Positions 11,956 through 23,409 of a stretch of 64,000 nucleotides of DNA are shown one piece after another. Source of the DNA: Arthrinium phaeospermum (taxonomy: Eukaryota > Ascomycota > Sordariomycetes > Amphisphaeriales > Apiosporaceae); the NCBI GenBank assembly GCA_006503535.1, contig QYRS01000002.1:2046001-2110000 (forward strand), written 5' to 3'. Position 1 is the first letter of the stretch. Every line of letters starts with the position of its first letter. The notes under the pieces are model-generated. The model was not told the origin of the DNA, did not search any database, and worked only from the letters and a program-made list of their open reading frames with translations. Position numbers and translations under genes: made by a program.

Positions 11956-12979
11956 TGCGTCAGCTAACGACACTGATGACTTTGATGAATGGACCAAAAT
12001 GGGAATGGCGTTACATTATACCAGCTACTTGCTTTGAGCATTTGCACGGAAGCAGCCAGGCGTTCTGGAGGTGGGATATTGGCAGGCCGCACAGGGTTTG
12101 CGTGCCATAATTAAGAAGCAAGTCCTACAGAGCTAGGAAGGAAGGATGTATGTATTTAGTCGCTTAATACACTGCATCCAATCACATTTTATTTGCTCCC
12201 GCTTTCGAAGGTTACTTACGCAGTGCCGAGATTACTAAAATATGCGAGTAGCAGGCTTAGGCCGAATACGGCTATGAAACGACTTGTGATCATTTCTTTC
12301 TTACATCGGCCTTGATGAACGTCGTTGACAGGTCCCAACTGCCATGCGGCTATTTGGGCAGTACCCCCGCTGAGCGGGCTGAAGCCTGAGATCAGATGCA
12401 GGGCTTCGCATGGTCGTCAGTCCCAACCGCTTGCCGTACCACGACTCGTATCGATGCATGTCTGGATCAGGTGGCAGGCAAGACTTTTGTCTTGGGCTAA
12501 TACTGACGCTTCTGCACCCGTTACTTTCCCACCAATGAGGTCGAGCATGGTCGTCCAATACATGCATATAGCCCCTCATCCAACGGCTGGTGCAATGCGG
12601 TCCTCAAAGCGACTCCCGGGTAAATAGGGGGCTTTCGGAGGTAGAGTTGGACCGGTTAATTAAGGGCTCGATTGGCGATTGGGCCGCGACAAGCTATCAA
12701 ATCCCACAATGTTGGACAGACGGTGGGATCTTGTGATCGGCGTCCCTGGAACGAGAAGTCGCCAAGTCGGCTCATTCGGTCATCACGTAACGGTTTCCAT
12801 GCATCATTATAGGCAAGAACATGCGATGGCAAAACAAAAACCCGCCTTATGTATGAGTTATATTAAAGCAGTCGTCCCGTACAGTTCTGGTTGTGGAAAC
12901 CAAGCCACTAGTAGTAAGGAGCAGCACGAGTAAGGACACCCATCCATTTGCGTGAACCCTGGTCTGTACCGACGACAAC
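11956..12979. other. Intergenic region
   Basis: About 1.0 kb of 3' UTR plus promoter sequence. No coding potential or repeat was recognised. Confidence 0.4.
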
Positions 12980-14239
12980 ATGTTGCTCCCGCTGTCGAGA
13001 ATCAGCGCATTTGCCACGCTGCTCGGCGGCATCGTCAGCACCAGCGAGGCCAAGCCGTTGCCCCAACAGCCGGAGCCGTGGGGCTTCTTCACCAACAACA
13101 CCATCTACCAGACGACGGGCCGCGAGTCCATCACGTACCCGCGCTACGCGGCGCTCGAGGACGGCACCATCCTGGCCACGGCCTCGCTGTCGGGCCAGGG
13201 CGGGCCGGGCTACTTCCCCATCTACGAGAGCACCGACGGCGGCGCCAGCTGGGCGCACGTTTCCAACCTCACCGACACCGTCAACGGCTGGGGCCTGAGC
13301 GCCCAGCCCGCCCTCACGGAGCTGACCGAGGACATGGGCGGCTACCCCGCGGGCACCATCCTGGGCTCGGGCAACAGCTGGAGCAACAATGGCACCCGGA
13401 TCGACCTCTACGCCAGCACGGACCGGGCTCGCACTTGGGAGTTTGTCAGTCATATTGCTGAGGGGGGTCGGCCTAACACGACGAATGGGGCTGATCCTAT
13501 CTGGGAACCGTATCTCATGTAAGTCAGCCATGTCATGCTACCGGGTATGGAGCTTGGTACTGGTACGCTGCTGACACATACGTACAGGGTCTACGATCAC
13601 CAGCTCGTCTGCTACTACTCGGACCAGCGCGATCCCCTGCACGGGCAGAAGCTGGCGCACCAGACTTCGCCCGACCTCACGACCTGGGGCCCCGTGGTCG
13701 ACGACGTGGCGTACGACCTGTACGAGGCGCGCCCGGGCATGACGGTGGTGGCGTACCTACCGGACCCGGTAGACCAGTGGATCCTAGTGCACGAGCGGCC
13801 CATCGGCAACTCGTCGTCGCACGGCTCGCACTACCCGGTCTACTACGTCATGGCGGACAGCCCGCTCGAGTTCGGCCAGGAGGTCGGCCGCCCGATCGTG
13901 ATCAACAACCAGACGGCGCCCAACGCGAGCCCGTACGTCGTCTGGAGCCCCGCCGGCGGCACCCCCTACGGCACCATCGTCGTGTCGGACGCGGACCGCC
14001 GCCAGGTCTACACGAACCGCTACGGCGGCGACCCGGACCGCTGGGAGGAGCACGGGACGCCTGCGGGCGCCGTCTACAGCCGGGCCATCCAGATCTTGGC
14101 GGGGTACCCGGACCATCTCATGATCTACGGGGGCGAGACGTTTGACGATATGGGGTTGGGGCTGCATACGCCCTTCTCGGCGACGGTGGTGGATTTGAAC
14201 GAGGTGCTGACGATGCCGGTCGATGGGTATGATGACTGA
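12980..14239 (+). CDS. Secreted sialidase-fold glycosidase, GH93 exo-arabinanase-like
   Basis: Predicted secreted enzyme of 396 residues in two exons (12980-13518, 13588-14239; intron donor GTAAGT, acceptor TACAG). A signal peptide covers about residues 1-24 (MLLPLSRISAFATLLGGIVS). A canonical Asp box SxDxGxxW is seen as STDGGASW (84-91), with a variant STDRARTW at 146-153, which points to a six-bladed sialidase-type propeller. YPRYAALEDGTILATAS and the overall length resemble fungal GH93 exo-1,5-alpha-L-arabinanases, which release arabinobiose from pectic arabinan. That assignment is from memory of family features; a BNR-repeat protein of other specificity is possible. Exon 2 is strikingly GC-rich. 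Several N-glycosylation sequons (NNT, NLT, NGT, NAS) fit secretion. Confidence 0.8.
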
Positions 14240-14623
14240 GATTGGGGAAGGAAGGTACGAAGGTGTTGACATTTGGTTGAACTGCTTCTTCGAGGATCAC
14301 GTGGATCTATGCCGCAAGAATTCCATAGCCAATCAAACTTGGGGTTTATTGGAACTCCTGGCATGACCACCTGCCATACTGGTTTTGAAAAAGGACGAAT
14401 ACTTCAACATCTATTTAACACACACTGTGCACACTGGTTTCCCCTTTTGCACTGTGAACTATACACCCCCTTATTTTTGTCTCCCATCTGTTCGCGTTCT
14501 TATTCCACTTATTCAAGGGTAAGCTGCTGTTGCGAGTCATGCTGCTGCCAATGATACTTGATAAGAAGATGAGAAAGAAATAGTCCTACAGCTCAGCTAG
14601 TTGTTACTGGAATTATAATTGTT

Positions 14624-14639
14624 CCCCCCCCCCCCCCCC
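14624..14639. repeat. Homopolymer C16
   Basis: Uninterrupted run of sixteen C about 390 bp downstream of the GH93-like gene. Such runs are unstable and prone to sequencing error, so its exact length is uncertain. Confidence 0.9.
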
Positions 14640-15879
14640 TATTTCAAGAACCAAACACGTAAATGATGCCAATGAAAAGCTCGATATGAAATCATTTCTT
14701 TCAGCTAGAAGTTTTCATCAAGTTTGTCTCATAGTAAACCTGTTCAGTCACCAGCATCCAGCATGCGTATCGGATGCAACAAAGTCGAAGCTTATCCCGT
14801 TGTGTTTTACTGTTGTAGACTGTCAATGTTTAGTACCCAAAGTCTCTTCCCTTCACTGCCTATGTCTCCGCAGACAAACGAGGAGCTAGCTCTGGGGTCC
14901 TACAAACTTGTATCTGCTGAGCTTGTGAACTATGTGATCTGAGGTTTCGAGGATATTTAGATGAGTGACACGTAATTAAGCATTGTGATCAACCAGTATG
15001 CACGATCTTCCTTCTTTGCTTATATCTCGACTAGGAGACGCCAAGTAAAAGGGATCTTGAAAACCCCTGTCGCTGACCTACATTATAACCCCTCTTTTTA
15101 CTAAGGATGTAACTAGATGATAGTTGACTGATTTCAAAGCATGACTACAGATTTGTATACGCAGCAGGGACAAGGGTTACACACACACAATTGCTGACCA
15201 CCCGGTTCACGAAGTGGAACCATCAGTACTGTCTACTTATTTTACAAGTCGCATAGCTGAATATGCTTGCCCAATACATGTCCTAGAAACCCATGCTTCC
15301 TTTTGCCAACCGTCTAAGGCTGTTGCTGCCTGGTCAGCACATCAAAGCTGGTATATATTTCTCGTGATGTGTCGTAACCCTGTAGGAGCGGCTCGTTCTT
15401 TACGATACCCATGCCTTGCGACTGCTATTTGCTATCAACTGACAGGGGTAATGCTTCCTGTATCCGGCAAGCCGTGAAAAGACATTTAGTGGACCGAAAC
15501 CCCAGCTGTTATAGGACAACTAATCAACTCAACCGAACTACCAACTGGCCAATGACCAGAGTTTTACTATGTTGTAGCCGTTTCTGGCTTGAAATATAAC
15601 GAGAGAAGATTCAAGAAAACGACAACATCAATACCACGAACTGCCGGTCTAGTCTCGTGACTCCTTCGTTTCTTTCAGGGGGCTGCACTGGCGTTTCCTG
15701 TGACTAAGATCTGCAAGACACAACCCACCAAAGGAATCGCCCGTGGAAAAAGATAGAGTTCAAAAGGAAGTCGTAACATATTGTGTATTTGACGGTGCCG
15801 TGTTCCGGGAAACACCTCAGCCGCACCGGGCGCATAACATACTCCATCAAGTGAGCTGTCAAGTCGAACAGGGCCTACT

Positions 15880-15957
15880 ACCTTGGAGGGGTAAGTTTAA
15901 CTCTGTTACCTTCAGAAAGGTACCTGGAAGGGGGAGTTAAACATTACCCTGGAAGGT
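15880..15957. repeat. 78-nt imperfect palindrome (foldback)
   Basis: The left arm ACCTTGGAGGGGTAAGTTTA and the reverse complement of the right arm (ACCTTCCAGGGTAATGTTTA) align over about 25-30 bases, including a perfect GTTTAACTC/GAGTTAAAC pair. The centre is itself partly self-complementary (TACCTTCAGAAAGGTA). It could be a small foldback element, a structured RNA or a chance palindrome. Confidence 0.55.
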
Positions 15958-17749
15958 CGTAGAACTGAATACCGAATTAAGTCCATATGGCGGTTGGTAT
16001 TGGTAGGTACCTAGTCGTTACTTCGGTTACACGGCCTAGTCTTGATATAGGGCTGACTGTGTTCTTTTCTTTTTTATTCCAACTACCCAACAACTAATAC
16101 GTGTTGTCAGCAATGGACTTCGGGATAGATGGTTGGCTGGCGGCGCTCACTCCGAGCTTGGGCGATGTGTAATCGCCTCGGCCTAACCTACTATGTTGAA
16201 TACCAACGCCCCTCGGCCGCTAACAATCCCGAGATAACACCGGCATGGCTGACATTGTAGGTGAGATATGACAGTCGATGCGGTGCATACTGGCCACCCA
16301 GCTTGTGAATCTCTCATGCAGACAGAGCAGTGAGGAATGTGCGCATCATCATTGATTGATGGCATCCCGAGAGTGCCGAAATGCCGAACCCTTGGTCTAG
16401 GGGGGCACCGAAAAGCAAAGGAAACCTGAGATACAAGAAGGAAAGATGATACCTAAGCCGGGATGCCGGCAACCCCCGCTTTCAGAGCGAGCGGTTCTTG
16501 GAGAGCGGGGCGGGTTACGTCGATTACTTAGCTGCAGTCCAGTTACACTGCATCTTGGACGTTGGGCCTAAGCATTTTTGCAGGGCTTGGCTGGAGGCTT
16601 GTTTGTTGCGCGTGGGGTTTTGGAATGTACGCACGCACCTACCTTTTGTCGACGGCCTCCATTTCCCGGGGGGGCCCATACTGATTTTCTCGGTCTGAAT
16701 TGTTTCTCACTGGCCTTGATCGGGGGCCCTGGAGCCGTGGATGGAGATTGACTCGCATAAGTGTGCGAAAAGACTGGCATATTCACAGTCGCAATGGTAA
16801 CGGCCCTACTCGAGTCAGATTTCCTGATATTAGCAGTCCTCATCGACCTTCCAAGTTCTGATTAGTCAAGAAGCTTAGCCCTCTCTCTGGCTCGGGTAAC
16901 CCCATGCCCATCGCCCATGGGTCCCGATGCTAATGCGGGATTGCGGGCATCAATCAATCGAGGCGGAGAAAAGCAGGCAGCAGACCCAGCAGCGACATGG
17001 GAACTAGCAGGAAGTGCCGCGTAACAATATCTCCACCAATGTCACCTTACAACACGGCACCTTCGCCGGGATATACTTGCTGCATTCATAACAAAAGCCT
17101 CAGCATGGGGTTCGCCCGGTGCATCGTTTGCATACCGATCGACGCAGTCCCTGCGCTGTAGAGGCTGCCTGGCTGCTATTATCCACACCAGAGGCATGTA
17201 TGTACTGATAACCTGCTGTCCCAGATGCCCAAGAGCCATTGGTATACCGGATCGAGGTAGCTGCGCACTACTTACGTCACTGTGAATGGTGACACGATGC
17301 AAGCCGGTCGCCTACCTGTCCCGTGGGAAACGACCGGATCTGCGGCACATCGCCGTATCATCTCCGGCGCTTCCTTCAACCACGATTGCTTTCTTACGGG
17401 GTGGTCAGCCAGGCCAGGATCAGTCTGCAGCATGGTCATCTCATTTGGGATATGCACGCGTGCATGGGATTAGTCAGGTTTTCCTTTTTGACACCACCAC
17501 TTATGCGCTCCCAGGGAAGCCCAGTGAAGACGGTTGCAGTGCATATGCGGACTTCACTCGGCCATACCACGCCCCCTCCTCTTCTCCTCACGCTCGAGAA
17601 CCATCAACCCATGGCGCAATGGGCGGGCGCCCTATGCAGCTAGGCGGGCACTACTGTGTTCGCCGCTCTGCGCATGGCACGGCAGATACGCTACTGTAGG
17701 CACTCTGCACCATGGCTTTACATGGCCATGCCTCTCGGGTATAAATATC

Positions 17750-17757
17750 GACAAGTT
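17750..17757 (+). promoter_or_regulatory. TATA box of oxalate decarboxylase gene
   Basis: TATAAATA lies about 170 bp upstream of the start codon at 17923, a normal position for a fungal core promoter. It suggests a regulated, inducible promoter, as is typical for oxalate-responsive genes; the regulation is inferred. Confidence 0.55.
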
Positions 17758-17922
17758 CCTCGCCGGAAAAGACAGACTTTGGAAGCAGGAAGCACCACTC
17801 CAGTCGCAAGCAATCCAAGAGGCACAGTCAACGGCATATCAAGCAAGCCCTTCCTGGTCAATTCACTGCCAATCTTGCAGCTTCCGCTAGACTTAACGAT
17901 CGTCCCGTTCACATAACCGATA

Positions 17923-19772
17923 ATGGTGCGATCTCTTGGAGCATTGGGCCTGCTGCCTCTCGTGCTGTCTCTACCAGCACCACAGTATGTCGCCAACCGC
18001 TAGAACTCGTTTCCAAGTTATAGATATCCCTCTCCATGTCTTCCGCATTGCTAACCACATCCCAGGATGCACTATGGCGAGAACAGCGGCCCCGTCGGCG
18101 GTGTATCGCCTCCTATCCCTACTGTGACCGCCGCCAGTGGTTCACTGTACGGTGACGCGAAGCTTCTGGGAGGAAACGCAGAGAGGCCACCGGCGTCTGG
18201 AGGCGACTCAGCCAATGTTCCCAACCCGGAGCTTGTCAACGGACAAGAGGAGCCCGCCGATCTGGGTTTGTTCCTCGACTTCAACAGCGTCGATGTCCCT
18301 CAACCCATTCGTGGGTCCAAGGGCAACACCGCTCCAGGCCCAAGTAAGTTATGATGCAAGATGTCTGGACAGAATCGTGTAACTGATACGCAACATAGGG
18401 ACGTACGAATACGAGAAGTTGAACCCTGATCTCTTCGCACCTCCGGACTCAGACCAAGGCGACGTGCCGAACTCTATGTGGCCCATGGGCCTTAGCCACG
18501 TCAAGCAGGGAGTCGGTGAGCGCTCCGGCTGGTCTCGCCAGCAGAACCAGAAGGTGCTCCCCGTGGCAGACACGATGGCTGCTGTGGATATGCGCCTGGC
18601 CCCTCACGCATACCGTGAGCTTCACTGGCACACTGCTGTAAGGAATTGCCTATCGGTGATTTATCTGGCGCCTGACTAACAATCGGTCAAACTAGGGTGA
18701 GTGGGCACTTATGCTGAAGGGCAGCGTGCGCGTGGCGGCAATCAACGAAGACGGACAGAGCTTCATCGACGACGTTACCGCTGGAGATGTGTGGTTCTTC
18801 CCGCCCGGTGTCCCACACAGCATCCAGGCCCTCGACGAAGGTTGCGAGTTCCTGCTCGTGTTCGACGATGGCGAGTTTTCCGAGGATGAGACATTCCTTG
18901 CCAGCGAAGTCTTCATGCGCAACCCCAAGGCCGTCATGGCCAAGAACCTCCAGGTGGACGTGTCTGCCTTTAAGGACATACCCAAGAAGGAGCTCTTCGT
19001 AAGTCTCTCTCCATGGTCGACCCCCACAACATGCGCGAGATAATGAAACTGACCAAGTTACGATGCGCACAGATCTTCAATGGAACGCCAGCACCCGCCG
19101 ACATTGAGAAGCAAAACATCACCTCCAAGGCCGGTTCTCTTAGCGGCGGCCCCGGTAGCTACACCTACCACTGGTCGAAGCAGGAACCCTTCACAACCGA
19201 GGGCGGTACCGTCAAGATTCTGGACCCGACCACCTTCCCTGTTGCGAGCATGTTCTCGTCTGCCCTCGTGACGCTGCAGCCGGGTGCCATGCGAGAGATC
19301 CACTGGCATTCCACCTCGGACGAGTATGTGTTTTCCTCCATCCTTTCTCCATTCACCCCTTTTCTCGTTACCCACCAGAGATCAAAATGTAGCAATACGG
19401 AACTGACACAATTGAACTAGATGGAACTACTTCCTCCAGGGCTCTGCGCGCATCACCGTCTTCGCTGCCCCCTCGGCGGCGCGCACCTTCGACTACACGG
19501 CTGGCGACGTGGGCTACATCGAGGCGGCCAACTGCCATTACGTCGAGAACACGGGCGACGAGGACGTCATCTTCCTCGAGGTGCTGCAGGCGCCCAAGTT
19601 CACCGACATCTCGCTGTCGCAGTGGCTGGCCCTGACGCCCAAGCAGGTCATCAAGGACACGCTCAACCTCACCGACGAGGTCATCGACGCCCAGCCCAAG
19701 GAGAAGTCCCTGATCAAGCCGGGCAACACCAACATGACGAGCCTGGACATCACCGGTAAGAAGAGCTCTTAG
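17923..19772 (+). CDS. Secreted bicupin oxalate decarboxylase
   Basis: Converts oxalate to formate and CO2 using Mn, one metal site per cupin domain. Six exons (17923-17984, 18066-18343, 18399-18637, 18696-18998, 19073-19323, 19421-19772) join in phase to 494 residues. A signal peptide is evident (MVRSLGALGLLPLVLSLPAP). Cupin 1 carries RELHWHTAGEWALMLKG and PPGVPHSIQ; cupin 2 carries REIHWHSTSDEWNYFLQG and AANCHYVEN. These give the expected His-x-His, Glu and second His metal ligands in both domains. Length and order match fungal oxalate decarboxylases. A TATA box lies about 170 bp upstream. Secretion suggests a role in handling environmental oxalate, such as pH control or plant-derived acid. 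A bicupin with oxalate oxidase activity is the main alternative. Confidence 0.92.
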
Positions 19773-20079
19773 AGACAGGAAAGAGATACGGGAGTCTCGG
19801 GATAAACGACTATAGTAATGAGACATGTTTTGGAAAGAGGGCTATAGTTGAGAAAACTTTACTTCATATTTATGGTCCTTGGATCAATTTAATATAAATC
19901 CTAATTACTTACTCAACAACAAGGCTCTGATAATTTGACGTTGGTGGATATACCTGTCACGGCGCTACAACCGGTACTCTAACCATCCGGCAAACCCGAC
20001 CCTCGCCCCCAACATAGGCAAAAGGACGACGTTGTCAAGTCAGCGTCTTAACTGACTACTAGAGCTTATCACCACCCCC

Positions 20080-21003
20080 TTACAGTACCTGCCCACATCC
20101 ATTGGGGTTTCCTCGTCTTTTTCTTCGTCGTGTTCTCGACTTTCCAACCTCTGGCCCTAGAAACTCGAGTATGACGCCCTGCTCATGTGCATCCCACGCG
20201 GCAATCATGACAGCCACAGCCAAGATGGCATCGGTCCCGGCATTGTGGTACCAAATAGGTACATGAGTAACTCCCAAGCTGATGGCGATAGTGGCCAAGG
20301 TGGGGAGGTTGCTCTTGTTGCCTTCCTTCTGCATTCGTTGCTCGATGGTTTCCTCGCCCGTGTACTTTGCCGCGTCCCTCGCCAGATCTTGCGCGTTGAT
20401 CCAGCCATCCAGCAGCCCGGCGGTCGCCGCGGCCGGGAACAGGGCGGCCATGGCGTGTAGGTCCATGCCCATGTCAAAGCCCACCAATACCAGGTACTTC
20501 TTGCCGCTCTGCCGCCTCCAGGTCGAGAGGAGCTCGCACACGTGCGCCTCCACGTCGGCGGCGGGCATACCCAGGTTCTGTGTGGCCCAAATGCACCGGC
20601 GGCGGCGGTCCTTCGGGTCTCTCGGGCCCTCCTCTTCCGTCTGGATGTCGATGAAGCAGACCTCGGAGCGGAGACTGCGTTTCAGACTCGACGGGCGCTG
20701 GTCGCGCAGGAGGTCCGCGGCTATGGGCGTGCTGGGCATTTCGGGCAGGTATACCAGACCTACCTGCTTCACGCTGCCTTTTGGGAGCGTGCAGTTGCCT
20801 TCGACGTCGAGGCCGACAAAGGCGCAGTCGGATGCGTATTCCTGAAGCAGGGTGCAGTTCCAGATCTTGTTGTGGATGAATTTGTTCCCGCCGGCGGACT
20901 TGTATAATGGTGTGCGTCGTAACAAGGACCCTGATTTATGGGGCCACTCCGATGGTTTGCTGAGAAGGGGAGGTTGGATATGCATTGGTGTGGAGGTATC
21001 CAT
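20080..21003 (-). CDS. Gfd2/YDR514C-like protein with DEDDh nuclease-type fold (paralogue A)
   Basis: Single-exon gene of 307 residues. The protein resembles fungal Gfd2/YDR514C-like C-terminal domains, which have an RNase H/DEDD exonuclease-like fold. The expected acidic and histidine positions are all present: GLDVEG (D66, E68), VGFDMGMDLHAM (D181) and HNAGTDA (H253, D258), a DEDDh set, so nuclease activity is possible but unproven. The C-terminus is very basic (RTRRRKRR), as in nucleic-acid-binding tails. It is the closest relative in the window of the gene at 21753-22601, with which it is head-to-head. Convergent with oxalate decarboxylase, with about 300 bp between the 3' ends. Confidence 0.75.
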   Translation of the reverse strand: MDTSTPMHIQPPLLSKPSEWPHKSGSLLRRTPLYKSAGGNKFIHNKIWNCTLLQEYASDCAFVGLDVEGNCTLPKGSVKQVGLVYLPEMPSTPIAADLLRDQRPSSLKRSLRSEVCFIDIQTEEEGPRDPKDRRRRCIWATQNLGMPAADVEAHVCELLSTWRRQSGKKYLVLVGFDMGMDLHAMAALFPAAATAGLLDGWINAQDLARDAAKYTGEETIEQRMQKEGNKSNLPTLATIAISLGVTHVPIWYHNAGTDAILAVAVMIAAWDAHEQGVILEFLGPEVGKSRTRRRKRRGNPNGCGQVL

Positions 21004-21752
21004 GTTGCTAGTCTTTGACTCTTCTCTCTCTCTTTCAAGTGGGCTTTAGAGGGAACGGCAGAGCTATGATCAGGCGGTCGATTAAGGAATAGACGACATG
21101 CCTTAACGAAATGAGACTTATATTTCTAGCTTGAAGCGCCTAAAAGGGGTGCCTGAAGCTTTCTCCATTTGACATGATCTCGTATTATATATCAATTTAG
21201 GTGGATCCGGCTGATACCCCTGAGCTCCCACAACATCAAGGTTCAGTCTTCTCAGGGGCACATTGAACCCTATCAAACCTTGCATATATATTCATTGCAA
21301 TATTGGTACAACATCGGGGATCCCGCAGTCATGAGGGTCATATCGACCACGCTCAGTGAACACTCCGGGCTTGACAAAACATAAGGATTAGAAGATGAGT
21401 ATATATAATAACTAGGTATTCAACATCCAAGTAGCTGAAGGGTAATATTATACTCGGAAATCATTTTCTTATCGTAAAATCTCTAAGACGGATCCTAAAA
21501 ATACAGTTAAACTTTTTTTTAAAAAAATCAATAGGGTACGAAAGGAGACTATAACGTATTCATCGGAGAAAGCCCCATGGACCCGACTATTAAACAGGCC
21601 TCGGGTCTGCAATGTTTTTTCAATCCTCAATCTACCGATATATTCTAGCTATTCAGATTATTCCTTGGTCAAATCGCAGGAGCTTTGTACTCAGCAGAAA
21701 AGGACTTTTCCGTCAACTTACTGCATCAGACACTCAGGAAACATCTTCCAAC
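21004..21752. promoter_or_regulatory. Divergent promoter between the two Gfd2-like paralogues
   Basis: 749 bp between divergent starts. The part nearest paralogue B (about 21400-21560) is AT-rich with A and T runs. No motif was recognised. An in-frame ATG at 21612 would add 47 residues to paralogue B, but alignment of the two paralogues favours 21753. Confidence 0.4.
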
Positions 21753-22601
21753 ATGGATTCCTCCAGCACGACTTCGTTACACATCCAATGCCCTTCTGGA
21801 CTGAACCCTCATGAGTGGCCCCTGAAATCAAGCGCAATGATACGTAAAACGCCCTTCCACAAGACACCAGAGGGTCGAAGGATGGTCAGCAACAAAATCT
21901 GGAGCTGCGCTACTCTCCAGGAACACATCGAGGATTGTGCCTTTGTCGGATTCGATGTCGACGGCGACTACAGTGATCCCACTCAAGTCGGTCTTTCATA
22001 TCTCCCGGAGCTTCCCCCCATGCCTATAAAGCCGGGGATGCTGCATGGACGTCTGGAGTTCCTCAACGATGCATTATGTTCAGAGCTCTGGTCGCTTAAC
22101 ATCAAGCCCAGAGAGGATTTTGCCCCAAAGCACACTCCTTGTCCATTTGCTACCCATGAAGACAGCCTTCATTTCACCAATGTGGAAGGACGCTTGGTCG
22201 AGCTCTTGACAGCTTGGAAAGCGCAAAGTGGCAAGAAATACTTGGTACTCGTGGGTTTCAGCACAGCCTCGGATCTCACCGTACTTGTACGTCAATGGCC
22301 AACAGCTGCGATACTATTTGACGGTTGGCTTGATACTCAAGACTTGGCTCGGGGATCCAGGACACGAGCGGATGTGCATGGAGGCATGTTCCCGTCAATG
22401 TCGAAGATGGCTCTCCATCTGGGCATCAATGAACTCACCATGGGCCTGTCGCATAATGCGGGAGCTGACGCCTTGATGGCCATGGCTCTCATGGTTGCTG
22501 CATGGGATGCATTCACACGAGGCGAGGAACTCGACATACCACCCCTTAATTGCAAACGACAACGACAACGTGTAACAAGCTCCTCTACCGAAAGCTCTTG
22601 A
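21753..22601 (+). CDS. Gfd2/YDR514C-like protein, diverged paralogue B
   Basis: Single-exon gene of 282 residues, clearly paralogous to the gene at 20080-21003. Shared blocks are NKIW-C-TLQE, DCAFVG-DV-G, QSGKKYLVLVGF, DGW--TQDLAR and HNAG-DA. The start at 21753 (MDSSSTTSLH) aligns with that of paralogue A. Compared with A, the catalytic DxE is DVD (D68, D70), a Glu-to-Asp change; D174, H234 and D239 are kept. The stretch between motifs has diverged strongly. This could mean altered or lost nuclease activity. The longer open frame from 21612 has no support in paralogue A. The Ser/Thr-rich C-terminal tail lacks the basic cluster of paralogue A. Confidence 0.72.
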   Translation: MDSSSTTSLHIQCPSGLNPHEWPLKSSAMIRKTPFHKTPEGRRMVSNKIWSCATLQEHIEDCAFVGFDVDGDYSDPTQVGLSYLPELPPMPIKPGMLHGRLEFLNDALCSELWSLNIKPREDFAPKHTPCPFATHEDSLHFTNVEGRLVELLTAWKAQSGKKYLVLVGFSTASDLTVLVRQWPTAAILFDGWLDTQDLARGSRTRADVHGGMFPSMSKMALHLGINELTMGLSHNAGADALMAMALMVAAWDAFTRGEELDIPPLNCKRQRQRVTSSSTESS

Positions 22602-23330
22602 CCAGTCGACGATCACTCATTCTATTCCTAAAACAATGCCAACCCCAACACACATTTCCTGTCCGACCTACGCTGCCATCAATCTTGGCATGTAGCAGTT
22701 GGAGAATGTCAGCAGGTCTTTGGCTGATACTAGTCAACATTTGATTTGGTTGAGCAAGTTCAGGTATGAGGCCGGTCAGAGGATGCGCATTCCGGGGCCA
22801 AGGCGGTTCGGAGACCAGCATCGGATATGGTTGAACCTGGTGGCCCAGCCGCACCGAAAAGAGGGAGGATAAAGTAGAAGGGTGATCCTCAAAGTACAAT
22901 GCAGAACCAACAGATGGAACCAATATCCACAAAATAGATGCTCGGTGTAATTCATGTTATGTATGACCTCTGTTGACTCCCCTTTCCCATAAGCCAGTGA
23001 AGACTTCTGCATACACAAGATCCTCTTTTTGAAAGTTGCACATGGGTTTAGGTTCTGCACGTTGGTGCTGGTTCGCCGTCGTGAGCCAAAGTTCGCCCCT
23101 CCCCAGATAGGCAACTGCTGTCCCGCCTTCTACTCTTCGCACCCCCTTTCGCCCCCACATCTCCCATATGCTACCCGACATCGTGCCTTCCCTCTCGATA
23201 CATATCATGACACCACCACCCCTCAATGACGTACCACCGGGTCAAATAAACTCTGCACCTCATGCCGTACAGCACGTTTATTGGAAAATAACACCTTGCC
23301 GTCTCAACAGACAGAAGCCAGACAGGTGTA

Positions 23331-23409
23331 GCCGGATTAGCTCAGTGGCTAGAGCTGCCTGTCTTGACACGCGCGGGTGTAAGTCCTGGGTTCGACTCCC
23401 GGATCCGGA
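23331..23409 (+). tRNA. tRNA-like sequence, abnormal anticodon arm
   Basis: Most of a tRNA cloverleaf is present: acceptor pairing CCGGAT with ATCCGG, D-arm GCTC/GAGC with AGTGGCTA loop, and T-arm CTGGG-TTCGACT-CCCGG. Position 1 (G) faces A, a mismatch. The anticodon arm does not fold as a 5-bp stem with a 7-nt loop. The best pairing, CCTGT with GCGGG, includes two G-U pairs and leaves a 10-nt loop containing CTTGACAC. A Val-like GAC anticodon is conceivable but not secure. It may be a decayed tRNA gene or one with an unusual arm. Confidence 0.5.

Larger units (their letters stand above)
14240..17922. other. Gene-poor region upstream of oxalate decarboxylase
   Basis: Nearly 3.7 kb without a convincing gene on either strand. 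Open frames are short, overlap each other in several frames and carry no recognisable motif. It contains a C16 run and a 78-nt imperfect palindrome, listed separately. The final few hundred bases are the oxalate decarboxylase promoter. Confidence 0.5.

Noticed and set aside
12908..14272. Large antisense frames over the GH93-like gene
   Set aside because: The sense frame has a signal peptide, Asp boxes and a consensus intron; the antisense frames have none.
17286..17890. Overlapping plus-strand frames upstream of oxalate decarboxylase
   Set aside because: Three frames are open at once, none has motifs, and the region contains the promoter with a TATA box.
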